DNA from: Mycoplasma anserisalpingitidis
Lineage (GTDB): Bacteria > Bacillota_I > Bacilli_A > Mycoplasmatales > Metamycoplasmataceae
Assembly: GCF_007859615.1 (NCBI RefSeq)
Contig: NZ_CP042295.1
Coordinates: 558,001 to 622,000 of the forward strand
Direction of reading: 5' to 3'
Length of the DNA stretch: 64,000 nucleotides
The notes under the pieces were generated by a model, which saw only the letters and a program-made list of their open reading frames with translations, made no database searches and had not been told where the DNA came from. This document shows, in pieces, positions 51,044 through 63,478 of the stretch (its first letter is position 1; each line of letters begins with the position of its first letter). Both the position numbers and the translations under genes were made by a program.

Positions 51044-52216
51044 CTAGTTTTTTAAATTTATACTAGAGTATTTTTCAATGAAATCACTTATTCAAGATTC
51101 ATCATTACTTTTAGCTTGTAGAACAGCTGCATTTTTTACTTCACTTGAAGCTTCTTTCATTGCTACCGAGAATTTAGTAACATCAAAATTACTAATATCA
51201 TTGTCAGCATCACCAAATGAAATTGTTCTATTAATATCCAGATTTAATTCTTTTAGTAGGAATTTTAATCCATTACCTTTAGATGCTTTTTTACTTTGAA
51301 TATCAACCATATTTCATTGAGATTGAACAATGTATGAATCCTTACATTCACTTACAAAATCGAAAACTGAATTTAATATTTTTTGTGAATTACTTGTTGT
51401 AATAATTAAGAATTTAGTTACATCATAATTATCCAATTCATCCATAAAATAACCTTCTTGATAAAGCTCTGGAATTCTATTTTTATAATTTGCTCTTTCG
51501 AAGAAATCTGTTTTATTTGTATTATTTCCCAAAATACCTACAGTTGTATAAACTAAAAATTCGTATTCCAATTCATATAAAAATCTGTAAATTAATTTAG
51601 CTTCATCTTTTGGAATTGACTCAAAATGCAACATTTTGTGATTTTTATGATCATAAATCATTGACCCATTACCACTAATTATCGGTAAGTCAGTTCCTAT
51701 GTGTGGCAATCAATCAAAAGCAGTATAATGTGGACGTCCTGTAGCAACGATAATATTTTTATTCAAACTTTTAAGTTTAGCAAAAGCTTCTGAATTTTCT
51801 TTACTTACCTCACCTTTAGAGTTTAAACTAGTCCCATCCATATCAAAAACAAAAGTATCTACTAAATCAAAACTAAAATTTACTACATTAAAATGAATTG
51901 CTAATACACCTCATTCAACTTGTTTTTCAGCTGAATAAAAATAAAGCATATCATCAGGATTAGCCTCTTCAGCACTTTCATAACCAAGCAAAATTGGATC
52001 TTCATTTTTATATAACTCATCAAAATTTTTATATTTATGAATTTTTGTAATTTCAATTAATTGAGTATCTTTATTGTCATCGATATTTTCAAGTTTAAGA
52101 ATCATCCCAACTTTTAAACTATGTCTACGGGGATCATTTAGACGCATTTCGATGGTCTTTTTACCTTCTTTAATTTTTTTAAGAAACTTTTCTTGAACAA
52201 ATAATTTCCTCATCAT
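51044..52216 (-). CDS. ASCH-domain / Cof-type HAD hydrolase fusion
   Basis: Single 390-residue frame with two domains. Residues 1-~100: ASCH-like domain (RKLFVQEKFLKKIKEGKKTIEMRLNDPRR, VGMILKLEN), an RNA/nucleotide-binding PUA-like fold. Residues ~115-390: HAD phosphatase with motif I FDMDGTSLNSKG, VATGRPHYT, SKKASKGNGL (Lys motif) and GDADNDISNF. The nucleophile motif has Ser where Thr/Leu is common after DGT. ATG 52216 is chosen for its AGAGG upstream; it begins 1 nt after the stop of the ROK kinase. Joining of the two domains suggests a nucleotide or RNA-related substrate; not proven. Confidence 0.8.
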
Positions 52217-52217
52217 A

Positions 52218-53135
52218 CTAACCTCTCTTATTTTCAGCAAATTTAGATTTAATTAAATAATTTAAACCAAATAATGCTGAATCATCACCATTTTTGTCAA
52301 ATACGAATCTAACTGAATTAAATTGATTTTCTTCAGTTCAACTTTTTGCTCTTTGAATTGCTTCTTCAACAAATCATTTATTAAATTCAGTAACTGAACC
52401 ACCAAAAGAAATTAAATTTGGATTTACAAAAGCAATCGAAATTGAAATTAGTCTTGCTAGAACCTCGATTCCTTCTGAAATTATTTTATAGGCAACACTG
52501 TCGTTTTTTGCTAAGTAAGCTTCACAAATTTCTTTAGTTGACTTTTTAATATTTGTAGCTTTTTCATATCTAAGAGCAAATCCAGTTCCTGAACAAAATA
52601 ATTCAAGTGAATATTCTGGTAAATGAAATCCAGGTTCAGAAATAGGAGCGATTGGAGCTCTGGCTATTTCTTGAGCTAAGTATTTTGAACCGGTAAAAAT
52701 CTTGTTCTTTATAACTAAACCAGCTCCTAAACCGGTTGAAATAGTGAAAAATTGAGTTATATCTTTTTCTCCTTGGTTAAATTCAACATGATTAGAAAGT
52801 GCCATAACATTAGCATCATTTTCAAAAGCAATTTCAAGTACTTTTGAATTTTCTAAGATATATTTTTTGATATCTTTACCATTTCAACCTTGTAAATTAG
52901 GACTAGTTAAAATTATTCCATTTTCATAATCCGCAGGGCCAGGAATGCATAACCCAACTCCAGAAATATTATACTCATCAAGCAAGTTACAAATTTTATC
53001 TAAGGTTTCTTTATAATCATTTTGATTAGTTGAGAATTTTATTTTTTTAATGATTTTATCATTCTCAAAAATCGCAAATCTTGTGTTTGTACCACCAATA
53101 TCAATTGAGGCAAATTTTAAGCTATTATTTTTCAT
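52218..53135 (-). CDS. ROK-family sugar kinase
   Basis: 305-residue cytoplasmic kinase, glucokinase-like. ATP-phosphate motif DIGGTNTRF (12-20), sugar-binding GLCIPGPADYENG and SPNLQGWNG, catalytic FENDANVMALS, and TISTGLGAGLVIKNKIFTG. The zinc-binding CxCGxxGC signature of many ROK proteins is missing; the corresponding region reads ELFCSGTGFAL. Substrate could be glucose or an amino sugar. A TATAAA box ends about 9 nt before the ATG with no ribosome binding site (leaderless type). Cotranscribed with the ASCH-HAD gene. Confidence 0.85.
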
Positions 53136-53199
53136 ATTTAAATTTTATATTAATAAAAGTTTTTTGTTAGTTTTATAAAAACTAAATTAAATGAAAAAA

Positions 53200-53231
53200 A
53201 TTAAACAAAAAGCCGACCTGGAAGTCGACTA
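53200..53231 (-). terminator. Terminator of the PBECR4-like gene
   Basis: On the minus strand AGTCGAC (53229-53223) pairs with GTCGGCT (53217-53211), followed by TTTTTG. It lies 18 nt after the stop. Confidence 0.7.
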
Positions 53232-53247
53232 GATTTCTTTTTGCTAA

Positions 53248-53892
53248 CTAAATTTTAGGAAATGTACTTTTTAACTTCAATTCTGATTTATTTAGATTTT
53301 TTCTTTCTTGTTTAATGACCTTTATCGACTTTATTATATAAGTTTCATAATTAAAACTTGGAGAAGAAATTCTACATAGCTCAAAATTTACATTAAATTT
53401 TTTATTTTCACTCAACTTTATTTTAGGTATGCACATAAAGAAACTGTTATCGTCATTATAATATAATTCAATTTCATTTAGAGAATTATTTAGAATACAA
53501 TTAATAAAGTTCACAAAAATAATAATTCTTTCCACTAAAAAATTAAAAAAATCTACAGACTTATATTTCTTAACAATATCTTTACTTAATTTATTAAAAT
53601 TATTAATCATTAATTTAAGCAAATCATCATATTTTGACTTCCCACTAATTATTTCTTTAATGAATATTTGCAAATAAGAAAAATTAAAATTATTTACATT
53701 CTTTAGTTGCTTTCAATAGTGGATTCCTAACATATGCGGAATATTATCTCTTTTAATTTGTATAAGTATATCTTTATTAAGAGTATTAGATTTTCAATAT
53801 GTATTTATCTTTTTGTGACCTTCATTACTATAAAATTTTTCTAGAATTTCTCTAAGTAATTTTACATACAAAACAAATTCTTTATTATTCAT
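53248..53892 (-). CDS. PBECR4-like predicted nuclease/toxin-domain protein
   Basis: 214 residues. The segment DNIPHMLGIHYWKQL (about residues 49-63), followed by FIKEIISGKSKYDDLLKL, resembles the PBECR4 domain (the phage-Barnase-EndoU-ColicinE5-RelE-like group), whose members are predicted RNA-cleaving enzymes. The C-terminal half has mixed strands (NEIELYYNDDNSFFMCIPKI) as expected. Catalysis cannot be confirmed from sequence. The ATG (53892) has no clear ribosome binding site, and the gene is preceded by a structured RNA with a terminator. It may be a toxin whose expression the RNA controls. Confidence 0.6.
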
Positions 53893-53907
53893 AATTCATA
53901 TTTTTTT

Positions 53908-54041
53908 AAAAAAAATGATGGGTTCATTTGCTCACAACAGCCCCCCATCTCTATAAGAAAGCAACCTTAATTTTATTAACGTGTGGCAATGCTCGCAAGT
54001 CGGTTGTGCCACTTATCCATTGAAATAAAATATTCCAATAA
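53908..54041 (-). ncRNA. Uncharacterised structured RNA upstream of the PBECR4-like gene
   Basis: Minus-strand element of about 130 nt, markedly less AT-rich than its surroundings. Hairpin 1: GTGGCA (54012-54007) with TGCCAC (53988-53983). Its loop contains CACAACC (54008-54002), which can pair either with GGTTG (53966-53962) or with GTTGTG (53938-53933). Hairpin 3: GATGGG (53949-53944) with CCCATC (53922-53917), followed by T8, forms a terminator just before the gene. The alternative pairings look like a regulatory leader. It matches no RNA class I recognise, neither SRP RNA, tmRNA nor a known riboswitch. Confidence 0.55.
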
Positions 54042-54116
54042 TCACACAGTTATATTTTAACAAATTCTTTATCAATATTCAAATTATTCATATAACAATT
54101 GTTTCCTAGTTTAAAC

Positions 54117-55223
54117 TTATAATTCTAGATGGTCGATCCTTTTCTTTTCTTCATTAAATTTATATACTATTTTCTTTAATTGTTTAAGATTTTTCTCTTG
54201 ATTAATGCAAGGACAATATTTTTTATCATCTCAAAGTATTTTTTTAAATTCGATATCTTTATTTACTGTAATTTTTTTCGATTCTTCTAACATTTTTTTA
54301 AATTGTTCTGTAGGTTCAAGGTTAGATATAAAAATCCTTTTAATGTGGCGGTCAAAAATTTTGCATTTTTCTTTTTCGTTTTTAAATCACACTTCACACA
54401 TTACAAAAAAATTATTCAAATCTTTTTTACGAGGTTTAGTTGATCTATGATTTTTACATTGTATTAAATGAACAGATTTGCCATTATTTTCTCAAATTAT
54501 CAAGTCAATTCCATTATCATTCTTCCCTTGTAAACCATTTCAATAGACAGTTCACTTTTCTGGATCGTATGTATTTAGTATTTGATGTTCATATGCAATC
54601 CCTTTATTAAGGTTATTATAGTAACTATCATTGTACTTTGTTTTACTATTCAATACATTTTTAAGAGATTTAATTATTTTGTTTTTTTCAGAGATTTCTC
54701 TTTCATAATTTAATTTATAATTTTTGTTTTCGTTTATTAGATCATCTATATTATTATTTAATTCAGCAATTTTTGAATTCAAATTATCACTTAATTTTTT
54801 ATGTGTTGATAAATCTTCATGAAGTTTCTTATTTGAAATTGATAAGACAGAATTTTGAGTTGTAATATTAAAAAAATTTTCTTTCAAGATTTTTGATTCT
54901 TTATTTGCTCTTAAATATATATAAATATCAGAAATAATAAATGAAAACGGAATTAACATACTGAAAAAATAACAAACAGAAACAAACCAATTAAAAATTA
55001 ATAAACAATATATAGTCAAAAATAAATGCGAAATAATAAAAACAAAAGCAATTATAGTCGATATTAATATAAATGAAATTTTAGACGTTAAATCTTTATT
55101 ATTTATTCTTAATTCAATGAAAAAATAAACATATAAAATTGAAATAATTAATGAAACTGCGAAATGAACTCAAATCAAATATTTTGTTCTATGAAACTTA
55201 TTAATTCACTTTGTATTATCCAT
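54117..55223 (-). CDS. Membrane-anchored Mrr-like restriction endonuclease
   Basis: 368 residues with three parts. Residues 1-~100: four membrane helices. ~105-190: coiled coil (KILKENFFNITTQ..., many Lys/Asn/Glu). ~195-290: nuclease domain of the Mrr/PD-(D/E)xK type, with GIAYEHQILNTYDPEKW, then GIDLIIW and HLIQCKNH, giving the D-(x)n-QxK active site typical of Mrr_cat. The C-terminal ~80 residues contain Cys (YCPCIN). Mrr proteins cut modified DNA; membrane-tethered versions may meet incoming DNA at the envelope. TATAAT lies upstream. Adjacent to the PBECR4-like gene. Confidence 0.8.
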
Positions 55224-55312
55224 ATTTCTCAACCTTAATTATTAAAATTATATATGTTAATTTATTATTAAAACTATCTTTTTAAAAAACATCAACTTCA
55301 TTTTATTCATTA

Positions 55313-55350
55313 ACGAATAATTTCTGTGTCTAGACACACTTTTTATTCGT
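55313..55350. repeat. Nested inverted repeat between the Mrr-like gene and secG
   Basis: Outer arms ACGAATAA (55313-55320) and TTATTCGT (55343-55350) enclose the perfect palindrome TGTGTCTAGACACA (55325-55338). It lies between divergent genes, away from any gene end, so it is more likely a protein-binding site or a small RNA than a terminator. Confidence 0.45.
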
Positions 55351-55498
55351 GAACTAAATTAACAAACTAATGCAACCTGAATAATACACAAAAATACTAA
55401 ACTTTAAATAAAAAAGTCTTATATATAATATAAATAAATAAGTAATTTTGATATGACTAAAAAAGTGTAAAATTTAAAAATACTTAAAGGGGAGGAAA

Positions 55499-55729
55499 AT
55501 GTTAATTTTAACTATCGTTTTATTAATTATTTCAGTGATCATCATAATAATTTCATTTATTATGTCACCTGATTCTAATGCCTTTTCTGGAGCTTTAGTT
55601 GGTTCTGGAGATTTAGAGTTATTTAAAACATCAAAGGAGAGAGGATTTAAGAAAATTCTTAAATATTCAATGTTTGCTTTTGGTATTGTTTTACTTTTAG
55701 CAAGCATTTTAATTAGAATTTTCTTATAG
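55499..55729 (+). CDS. secG: Preprotein translocase subunit SecG
   Basis: 76-residue membrane protein of the SecYEG channel. Two helices (residues 2-24 and 55-75) flank the conserved cytoplasmic segment SPDSNAFSGALVGSGDLELF, matching the SecG pattern with its Gly/Ser loop. Strong GGGGAGG binding site before the ATG. Followed after 4 nt by rnr, the secG-rnr order common in Firmicutes. Confidence 0.93.
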   Translation: MLILTIVLLIISVIIIIISFIMSPDSNAFSGALVGSGDLELFKTSKERGFKKILKYSMFAFGIVLLLASILIRIFL

Positions 55730-55733
55730 TTTT

Positions 55734-57935
55734 ATGGATAAAAAAAATATTAAGACTGAAATTTTTGATGTAATTAACAAATTCGGACCTATAAATTTTG
55801 TTCAACTTGTAAGGAAATTAAAGTTATTACCTAATGAAAATAAAAATGTGAGCATTTCCTTAATTGAACTTGAAAATGAACATAAAGTATTTAAAAATTG
55901 AGATGGTGAATATTACAGTCCGATTTTACATGATGAGTTTGATGGTGTATTAAAAATCAATAATTCAGGAAAATTTGGTTTTGTTACTGAATTAAATGAA
56001 AATGAATTGATACCGGTTGAAGAACTCAGAGATTGTTTTGTTGCAAAATATTTCTTTAATACCGCATTGCACGATGATTTTGTTCATGTTAAAGTATTTT
56101 ACGAAGACAAAACTAAAGAAAAAACTTTTGGTGTAATAACCAAAATTATTGAACGTAAAACAACTGAATTGATCGGTTTTTTAGTTTCGAAAAATTCTTT
56201 TGTTGATTTTAAACCACTTGATAATAAATATAACAATGCTAAATATCGTATCAATGATCTTAAGGTTAATGCCAAAATTAATGATTTAGTGGTTGCTAGA
56301 GTGTCAAGAATTCAAAATGAATTTATTTATGTAACTATTGAAGAAATTATCACAAATAAAACAGACCCAAAAGTCTTTTTTAAAGCTTTTTTAGAAAAAG
56401 TTAAAGTACCAAAGGAGTTTAATTCTAATATGACTCCTGAATTAAAAGAAATTCCACAAACAATAGAAAATGAAAATCTTGATGGAAGAGTTGATTTAAG
56501 AAATGAACTAATTGTTACTATTGATGGTGATGATACTAAAGATTTTGACGATGCTATAAATGTTAAAAAATTAGAAAATGGGAATTTTTTACTTGGAGTT
56601 CACATAGCTGATGTTTCATATTATGTAACTGAAAACTCCGAAATAGACAAAGAAGCCTTAAAAAGAGGAACAAGCATTTATCTAGCTGATAGAGTTATCC
56701 CTATGTTGCCTTTTGAACTTTCTAATGGAATTTGTTCATTGAATCCTCATGAAGACAGGTTTGCAATTAGTGCATTAATGGAAATTGATGATAAAGGAAA
56801 TAACATCAAAACTGAAATTTTTCCTTCAATAATTCAAAGTAAATATCGACTAACTTACAAACAAGTTAATAAATTCTTGGACCAACAAGATTTATTAAAT
56901 AATGATCAAGAATTAACTGATATGATTAATCTTTCATATGAGTTATCAAAAATTTTACATGAGTATAAAACAAATCAAGGTTATATCGATTTTGAAATTG
57001 ATGAACCTAAAATTTATTTAAATGAAGATGGTACAGTTAAAGATATTATTGTTGCTGAAAGAGGTGTTTCTGAAGTACTAATTGAAGATTTTATGGTACG
57101 TGCTAACGAACAAGTTGCAGAATTTTTGACTAAAAGAAAATTACCAGTAATGTACCGTGTTCACGATGCACCAGATGATGAAAAACTCACAAATTTAGAA
57201 AATGTTTTATCTGTTTTAGACATTCCATTTAAAAAACCACAAGGAATTTTAGATCCAATTAAATTTGCTCAAATTGCTACTGAAATTAAAGAATATAAAT
57301 ACGATGAATTTATTAAACTTTTATTCTTAAGAACAATGCAAAAAGCAAAATATACTTCAATTAATATTGGTCACTTCGGATTAGCAAGTAAATTTTATTG
57401 CCACTTTACAAGTCCAATTCGTAGATATCCAGATTTAATGATTCACAGAATTTTAAGAGAATTAGTATTTAACAAAAATACTGAAAAATTAAGTCATTTC
57501 AATGAAATAATTGAAGGTATTGCAAACCAAAACTCTTCAATGGAGCAATCTAGTGTTGACATTGAACGTAATTCTAATGATCTTTTCTATGCTGAATACT
57601 TCAAAAATAAAATTGGTCAAAAATTCCATGCACAAATTATTAGTGTTACTAAATTTGGAATGTTTATTGAATTTCCTAATAAAACTGATGCTTTAATTCA
57701 TAAAAGCACCTTACTTGATGGTGAATATGAAGCAAATGAAACTATGACTGTTATTGGTTCAAGCAACAGAAAATTCAAAATTGGACAATTTGTTGACGTT
57801 ATAGTTACTGGAGTTGACTTAGTCGAAGGTAAAGTTGATGCAGTTTTAGAAGAATTTTATGCTGAATTCTTGAATAATGAGAAAAATAAAAAGAATTTTA
57901 GAAGTGTAAAGAGTGAACAAATAAGAAAGAATTAA
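55734..57935 (+). CDS. rnr: Ribonuclease R
   Basis: Processive 3'-5' exoribonuclease, 733 residues; the main exonuclease of mycoplasmas. The start ATG 55734 follows secG closely. Cold-shock-like domain, then the RNB catalytic core with TIDGDDTKDFDDAINV (metal-binding Asp residues), GVHIADVSYYV, RGTSIYLADRVIPMLP, and FTSPIRRYPDLMIHR; C-terminal S1 domain (QIISVTKFGMFIEFPN) and a basic tail. All signatures are intact. Confidence 0.96.
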
Positions 57936-57936
57936 A

Positions 57937-60256
<2,320 letters not shown>

Positions 60257-60264
60257 GAGACTAA

Positions 60265-60549
60265 ATGATATACTCTAAAGCTACTAAATATATTGTAAAA
60301 GAGGAAAAATTAAAAGGTTTTGTTGACTATTTATACGTTTTTGTTAAAAAAGCGAGAATGGAAACACAAAATTTATCTTTTGAATATGGACTCAACCAAA
60401 CTAAAGAAATAATTGTTCTTGAAAGATGAAGTTCTCAAAATGATTCTGAAAATTTTGAGAAAAAAGAAGAAATTAAAAGAGAACTTGACACTTTAGCCAA
60501 AATGGCAACAAAAATTGAGTTAATTTACTCTTTAGATACAATTAGATAG
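60265..60549 (+). CDS. ABM-domain (antibiotic biosynthesis monooxygenase-like) protein
   Basis: 94-residue single-domain protein with the ABM dimeric ferredoxin-like fold pattern: a beta strand with NLSFEYGLNQTKEIIVLERW and the ERWSSQND segment (Trp coded by TGA), then helix EEIKRELDTLAKMATKIEL. Members act as small monooxygenases or haem/quinol-binding proteins; the substrate is not known. AGGAGA lies 5 nt before the ATG and metG ends 8 nt upstream, so it is cotranscribed. Confidence 0.75.
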
Positions 60550-60609
60550 TTTTTGAATTTTTATATCCAAAACGACTCAAAATAAAAATACATAATGAGT
60601 TATTTTTTA

Positions 60610-60615
60610 TATAAT
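60610..60615 (+). promoter_or_regulatory. -10 box of rpmG-secE-nusG
   Basis: TATAAT; predicted start 60622, four bases before the rpmG ATG, with no ribosome binding site. Confidence 0.55.
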
Positions 60616-60625
60616 TAAATAACAT

Positions 60626-60775
60626 ATGAGCAAACAAAAAATTACACTTTCTTGTTCAATTTGTAGAAGAAAAAATTACCAAACTAATAAAAGCAATGGT
60701 AATGATGAACGTGTTGTAATCAACAAACATTGTCCAAATTGCAAGACACATACAGAGCATAGAGAAGAGAAATAA
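60626..60775 (+). CDS. rpmG: 50S ribosomal protein L33
   Basis: 49-residue large-subunit protein of the zinc-binding type: CSIC (residues 10-13) and CPNC near 37-40, with the family pattern KITLSCSICRRKNYQTNK. Too short for many gene finders. First gene of the L33-SecE-NusG operon, an arrangement widely conserved. secE follows after 1 nt. Confidence 0.95.
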   Translation: MSKQKITLSCSICRRKNYQTNKSNGNDERVVINKHCPNCKTHTEHREEK

Positions 60776-60776
60776 T

Positions 60777-61004
60777 ATGAAAAAACAGCAACAAAATGAA
60801 ACAAAAGTAAAGAAAACTAGAAATAAGAAATATCTTTTTAGAAAAACAATTAAGGAAATCAAAAGAGTTAGATGACCTGATAAATCTAAAAATATTTCTT
60901 CAATGACTCAAATTATTATTTTTAGTATAGTATTTATGATTTTTGCATTTGCTGTTTCAATTGCCTTTACTTACTTATGAAATTACTTTGGTATTGGAAT
61001 TTAG
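60777..61004 (+). CDS. secE: Preprotein translocase subunit SecE
   Basis: 75-residue essential SecYEG subunit with one membrane helix. Basic N-terminus, then the conserved amphipathic segment RKTIKEIKRVRWPDKS (Trp as TGA) and a hydrophobic helix IIIFSIVFMIFAFAVSIAFTYLW. Between rpmG and nusG, its standard place. Confidence 0.94.
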
Positions 61005-61017
61005 AATAGGAGAATTT

Positions 61018-61617
61018 ATGAGAAAAATGAATTGATACATGATTTCAACAATTTCAGGAAAAGAAAATGTTGTAGTTGAAGCCTTAGCTAATCGTATTAT
61101 AGCTGAGCAAGTTGATGGGGACTTTGACCCTGAAGCTACAGAAAACGGACCTTTTAAGATTTTTCAAAAACCTGTTTTAACTCCAAAAGAATTAGAGAAA
61201 AAAAGAGAAGGTAAGGATTACAAGATCAAATGAGTAAACATGTATCCTGGTTATATTTTTATCAAAATGGACATGACCGATAGAGCTTGATTTGTTATCC
61301 GTAATACCCAATATGTAACTGGACTTATTGGTTCTTCAGGTAAGGGAGCAAAACCTACACCAGTTACTGAAAGAGAAATTAGAAAATCATTACAACGTGA
61401 AAAGATGGCTTTAGAAGAATTCAACCAAGGTAAATACTTTGTTACATTTAAGGTTGGTGATGTTGTTGAAATTATTGAGGGACCTTACACAGGTGAAAGA
61501 GGAATTGTTCAAAAAATTTCTGACAACTCATTAAATGCTGTTATTGAAATTGAAAGTTTTGGTAAAAAAGTTCCTGTATCAATTAGTTGTTCTTCACTTC
61601 AAGTTGATGAATTATAA
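61018..61617 (+). CDS. nusG: Transcription termination/antitermination protein NusG
   Basis: 199-residue RNA polymerase-binding factor. NGN domain: NWYMISTISGKENVVVEAL, VNMYPGYIFIKMDMTDRAWF and VIRNTQYVTGLIGSSG; C-terminal KOW domain: FKVGDVVEIIEGPYTGERG. A ~20-residue lineage-type insertion (EQVDGDFDPEATENGPF) sits in the NGN domain. AGGAGA lies 6 nt before the ATG; followed by a terminator. Confidence 0.96.
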
Positions 61618-61625
61618 TAATTAAG

Positions 61626-61654
61626 ACATAGATATTTAAGTCTATGTTTTTTTA
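61626..61654 (+). terminator. Terminator of rpmG-secE-nusG
   Basis: Stem ACATAGA (61626-61632) and TCTATGT (61641-61647) followed by a T run. Confidence 0.85.
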
Positions 61655-61749
61655 TATATATTTATTCAAATTTGTGGAAATATTTATGAAATGAAAATTG
61701 TTGCTTATATAATTTAAATGTAATTATAAATATTAATACTTGGAGTAAA

Positions 61750-62601
61750 ATGAATATAAACATAGAACATATAATTAATCAAAAAATTGATATAGATAAA
61801 GAAAAAGAAAAAGTTATAAATGATAATTTAAAATCAATTTTAGTAAATATCGATAAAAAAGAGTTTGATAAAATTAGAAAAATGATAGAAGATTCTAATA
61901 TTTTAAGTTTTAATCCATCGTTTTATGAAATTGATTACGGATTAGACCCGTTAAGTTGAAGTGGATCAATCAGAAAAACAAAAACAATTACAATAAATGA
62001 TTTTGTTTCTGAGTCATATTGAGATGAAATAAAAATAGAAACTGTTATATTTATTGATTCAATTACTAAATTGAGAAGTTTGGCATTTTTCACGATTCAG
62101 CAGCTATATAACTCACTTGATAGAAATCTTCAAGAATTGAGACTTAATTTTTTAGAAGAAATTATTGCTGGACTAGTAAAACTCTCAAATATCAATGTTG
62201 GACAAGAACAATCTGAACTTTTGACTTCTTGAATAGATGCTGCTGTAAGAGGAACATACACCCTTCATGATTTTTTAGAAAACCAATTATATCCTTGATT
62301 AAATAGTTTGTTTGACTCATTAAAAATTGACGATGAAAAAGAGGTTGTATATTATTTAAATAAAGCTGTTTTTTTAAGGGAAAATATATTTGAGGTATTA
62401 GCTATACAACAAAAAGCACTTGATTTATTTATAAATATGCCATGATATAAAAGAACGTTATTAGACGGTGCAATAGTATTTCCTCTTTATAAACATATAG
62501 AAAGAACTAAACTTGAAATTCTAAAGGCAACAAAACTATATAATGAAGCAATACTAGAAAAAATTAATAAAAAATATGATGAAGAATTTGGTGGATATTA
62601 A
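61750..62601 (+). CDS. Hypothetical soluble helical protein
   Basis: 283 residues, not recognised. Predicted soluble and mostly helical, with no signal peptide or membrane segment. Noticeable parts are NPSFYEIDYGLDPLSWSGSIRK near residue 58 and a Trp-containing middle (TSWIDAAVRGTYTLHDFL). Trp is coded by TGA throughout. TGGAG precedes the ATG by 4 nt. The next gene, a membrane protein, starts 16 nt after its stop, so the pair is probably cotranscribed and may act together. It may be accessory, given its position after a conserved operon. Confidence 0.6.
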
Positions 62602-62617
62602 TTAACGGTGGGAAAAC

Positions 62618-63304
62618 GTGTTTTTAACAAAAGATAAAAAATCAACAATAATTAAACTAATTTTTTCAACAATTGTATTAACAATTTTAATTTTTATTTG
62701 AGTTTTTAATTATGTAACCAAAAATATTCAATATAAAATTGTCGAGATTGATGTTTTCATTCTTTGGTTATTCATAGGATTGGCAGAATATTGAATAACG
62801 TTTTTATCTATAATAATACAAATTTGTGTCTTGATAATGATTAAAAAAGAACGAAATGAAGGAATACCATTTTTAATTTGAAAAATATTAACCTTTAACT
62901 GAAACCAAAAAAATGATGATTTTTACAATAATATAAAAAATTCATCAATTGCACCAACAAAATCATTCATATATTATGTTAAGAAAAAGAGAAATGTTGT
63001 TTTGTTATTAATATGTTGTTTATTATATATGATAGGTTTATCATCAACATTGCTTCAGACTATCGAAAATATCAAACAATTAAAAAGTCTTACAGAAACA
63101 ATAACTTATATAACAAAAATTATACATGAATTTTTGATATTAATTTTTGTCATATCGTTGTTTGTTAAAAATTTAATAGTATTTAATGCAAGAAAAAACT
63201 TAAATAACAATGAAAAAATTGTTGCATATCAACAGTTATATTTAAAATTAACCTATAGAAAAAGTGCAATTGTTGAAGTTCACAATTCTGCCAATAAATA
63301 TTAA
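62618..63304 (+). CDS. Hypothetical four-helix membrane protein
   Basis: 228 residues from a GTG start (GGTGGG lies 5-10 nt upstream; no in-frame ATG occurs until much later, and the sequence between is coherent membrane protein). Four predicted membrane helices: residues ~12-32, ~45-72, ~128-148 and ~170-192, with a charged loop between the second and third. Unrecognised. Likely cotranscribed with the preceding soluble protein and ended by a terminator 8 nt after the stop. Confidence 0.6.
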
Positions 63305-63311
63305 TTAATTC

Positions 63312-63331
63312 AGCGGTAAACCGCTTTTTTA
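63312..63331 (+). terminator. Terminator of the 61750-63304 gene pair
   Basis: Stem AGCGG (63312-63316) and CCGCT (63321-63325), then T6. Confidence 0.8.
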
Positions 63332-63478
63332 ATATTATTAATAATAATTCAATAGTAAAATTCACTTTGTGATTTTGTGTTTATTTTAATTACCATTCAT
63401 TTTATCACAAAATAATTTTAATATTGCAAATGTTATTGTTGATTTAATGCAAAATTAAGTAGAAAGATGTAAACAAGT

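Noticed and set aside
53908-54041. Structured RNA as 4.5S/SRP RNA, tmRNA or a tRNA
   Set aside because: The SRP core (GGAA-type tetraloop with an AGCAG-like internal loop), the tmRNA ends and a tRNA T-arm are all missing, and it runs into a terminator before a gene.
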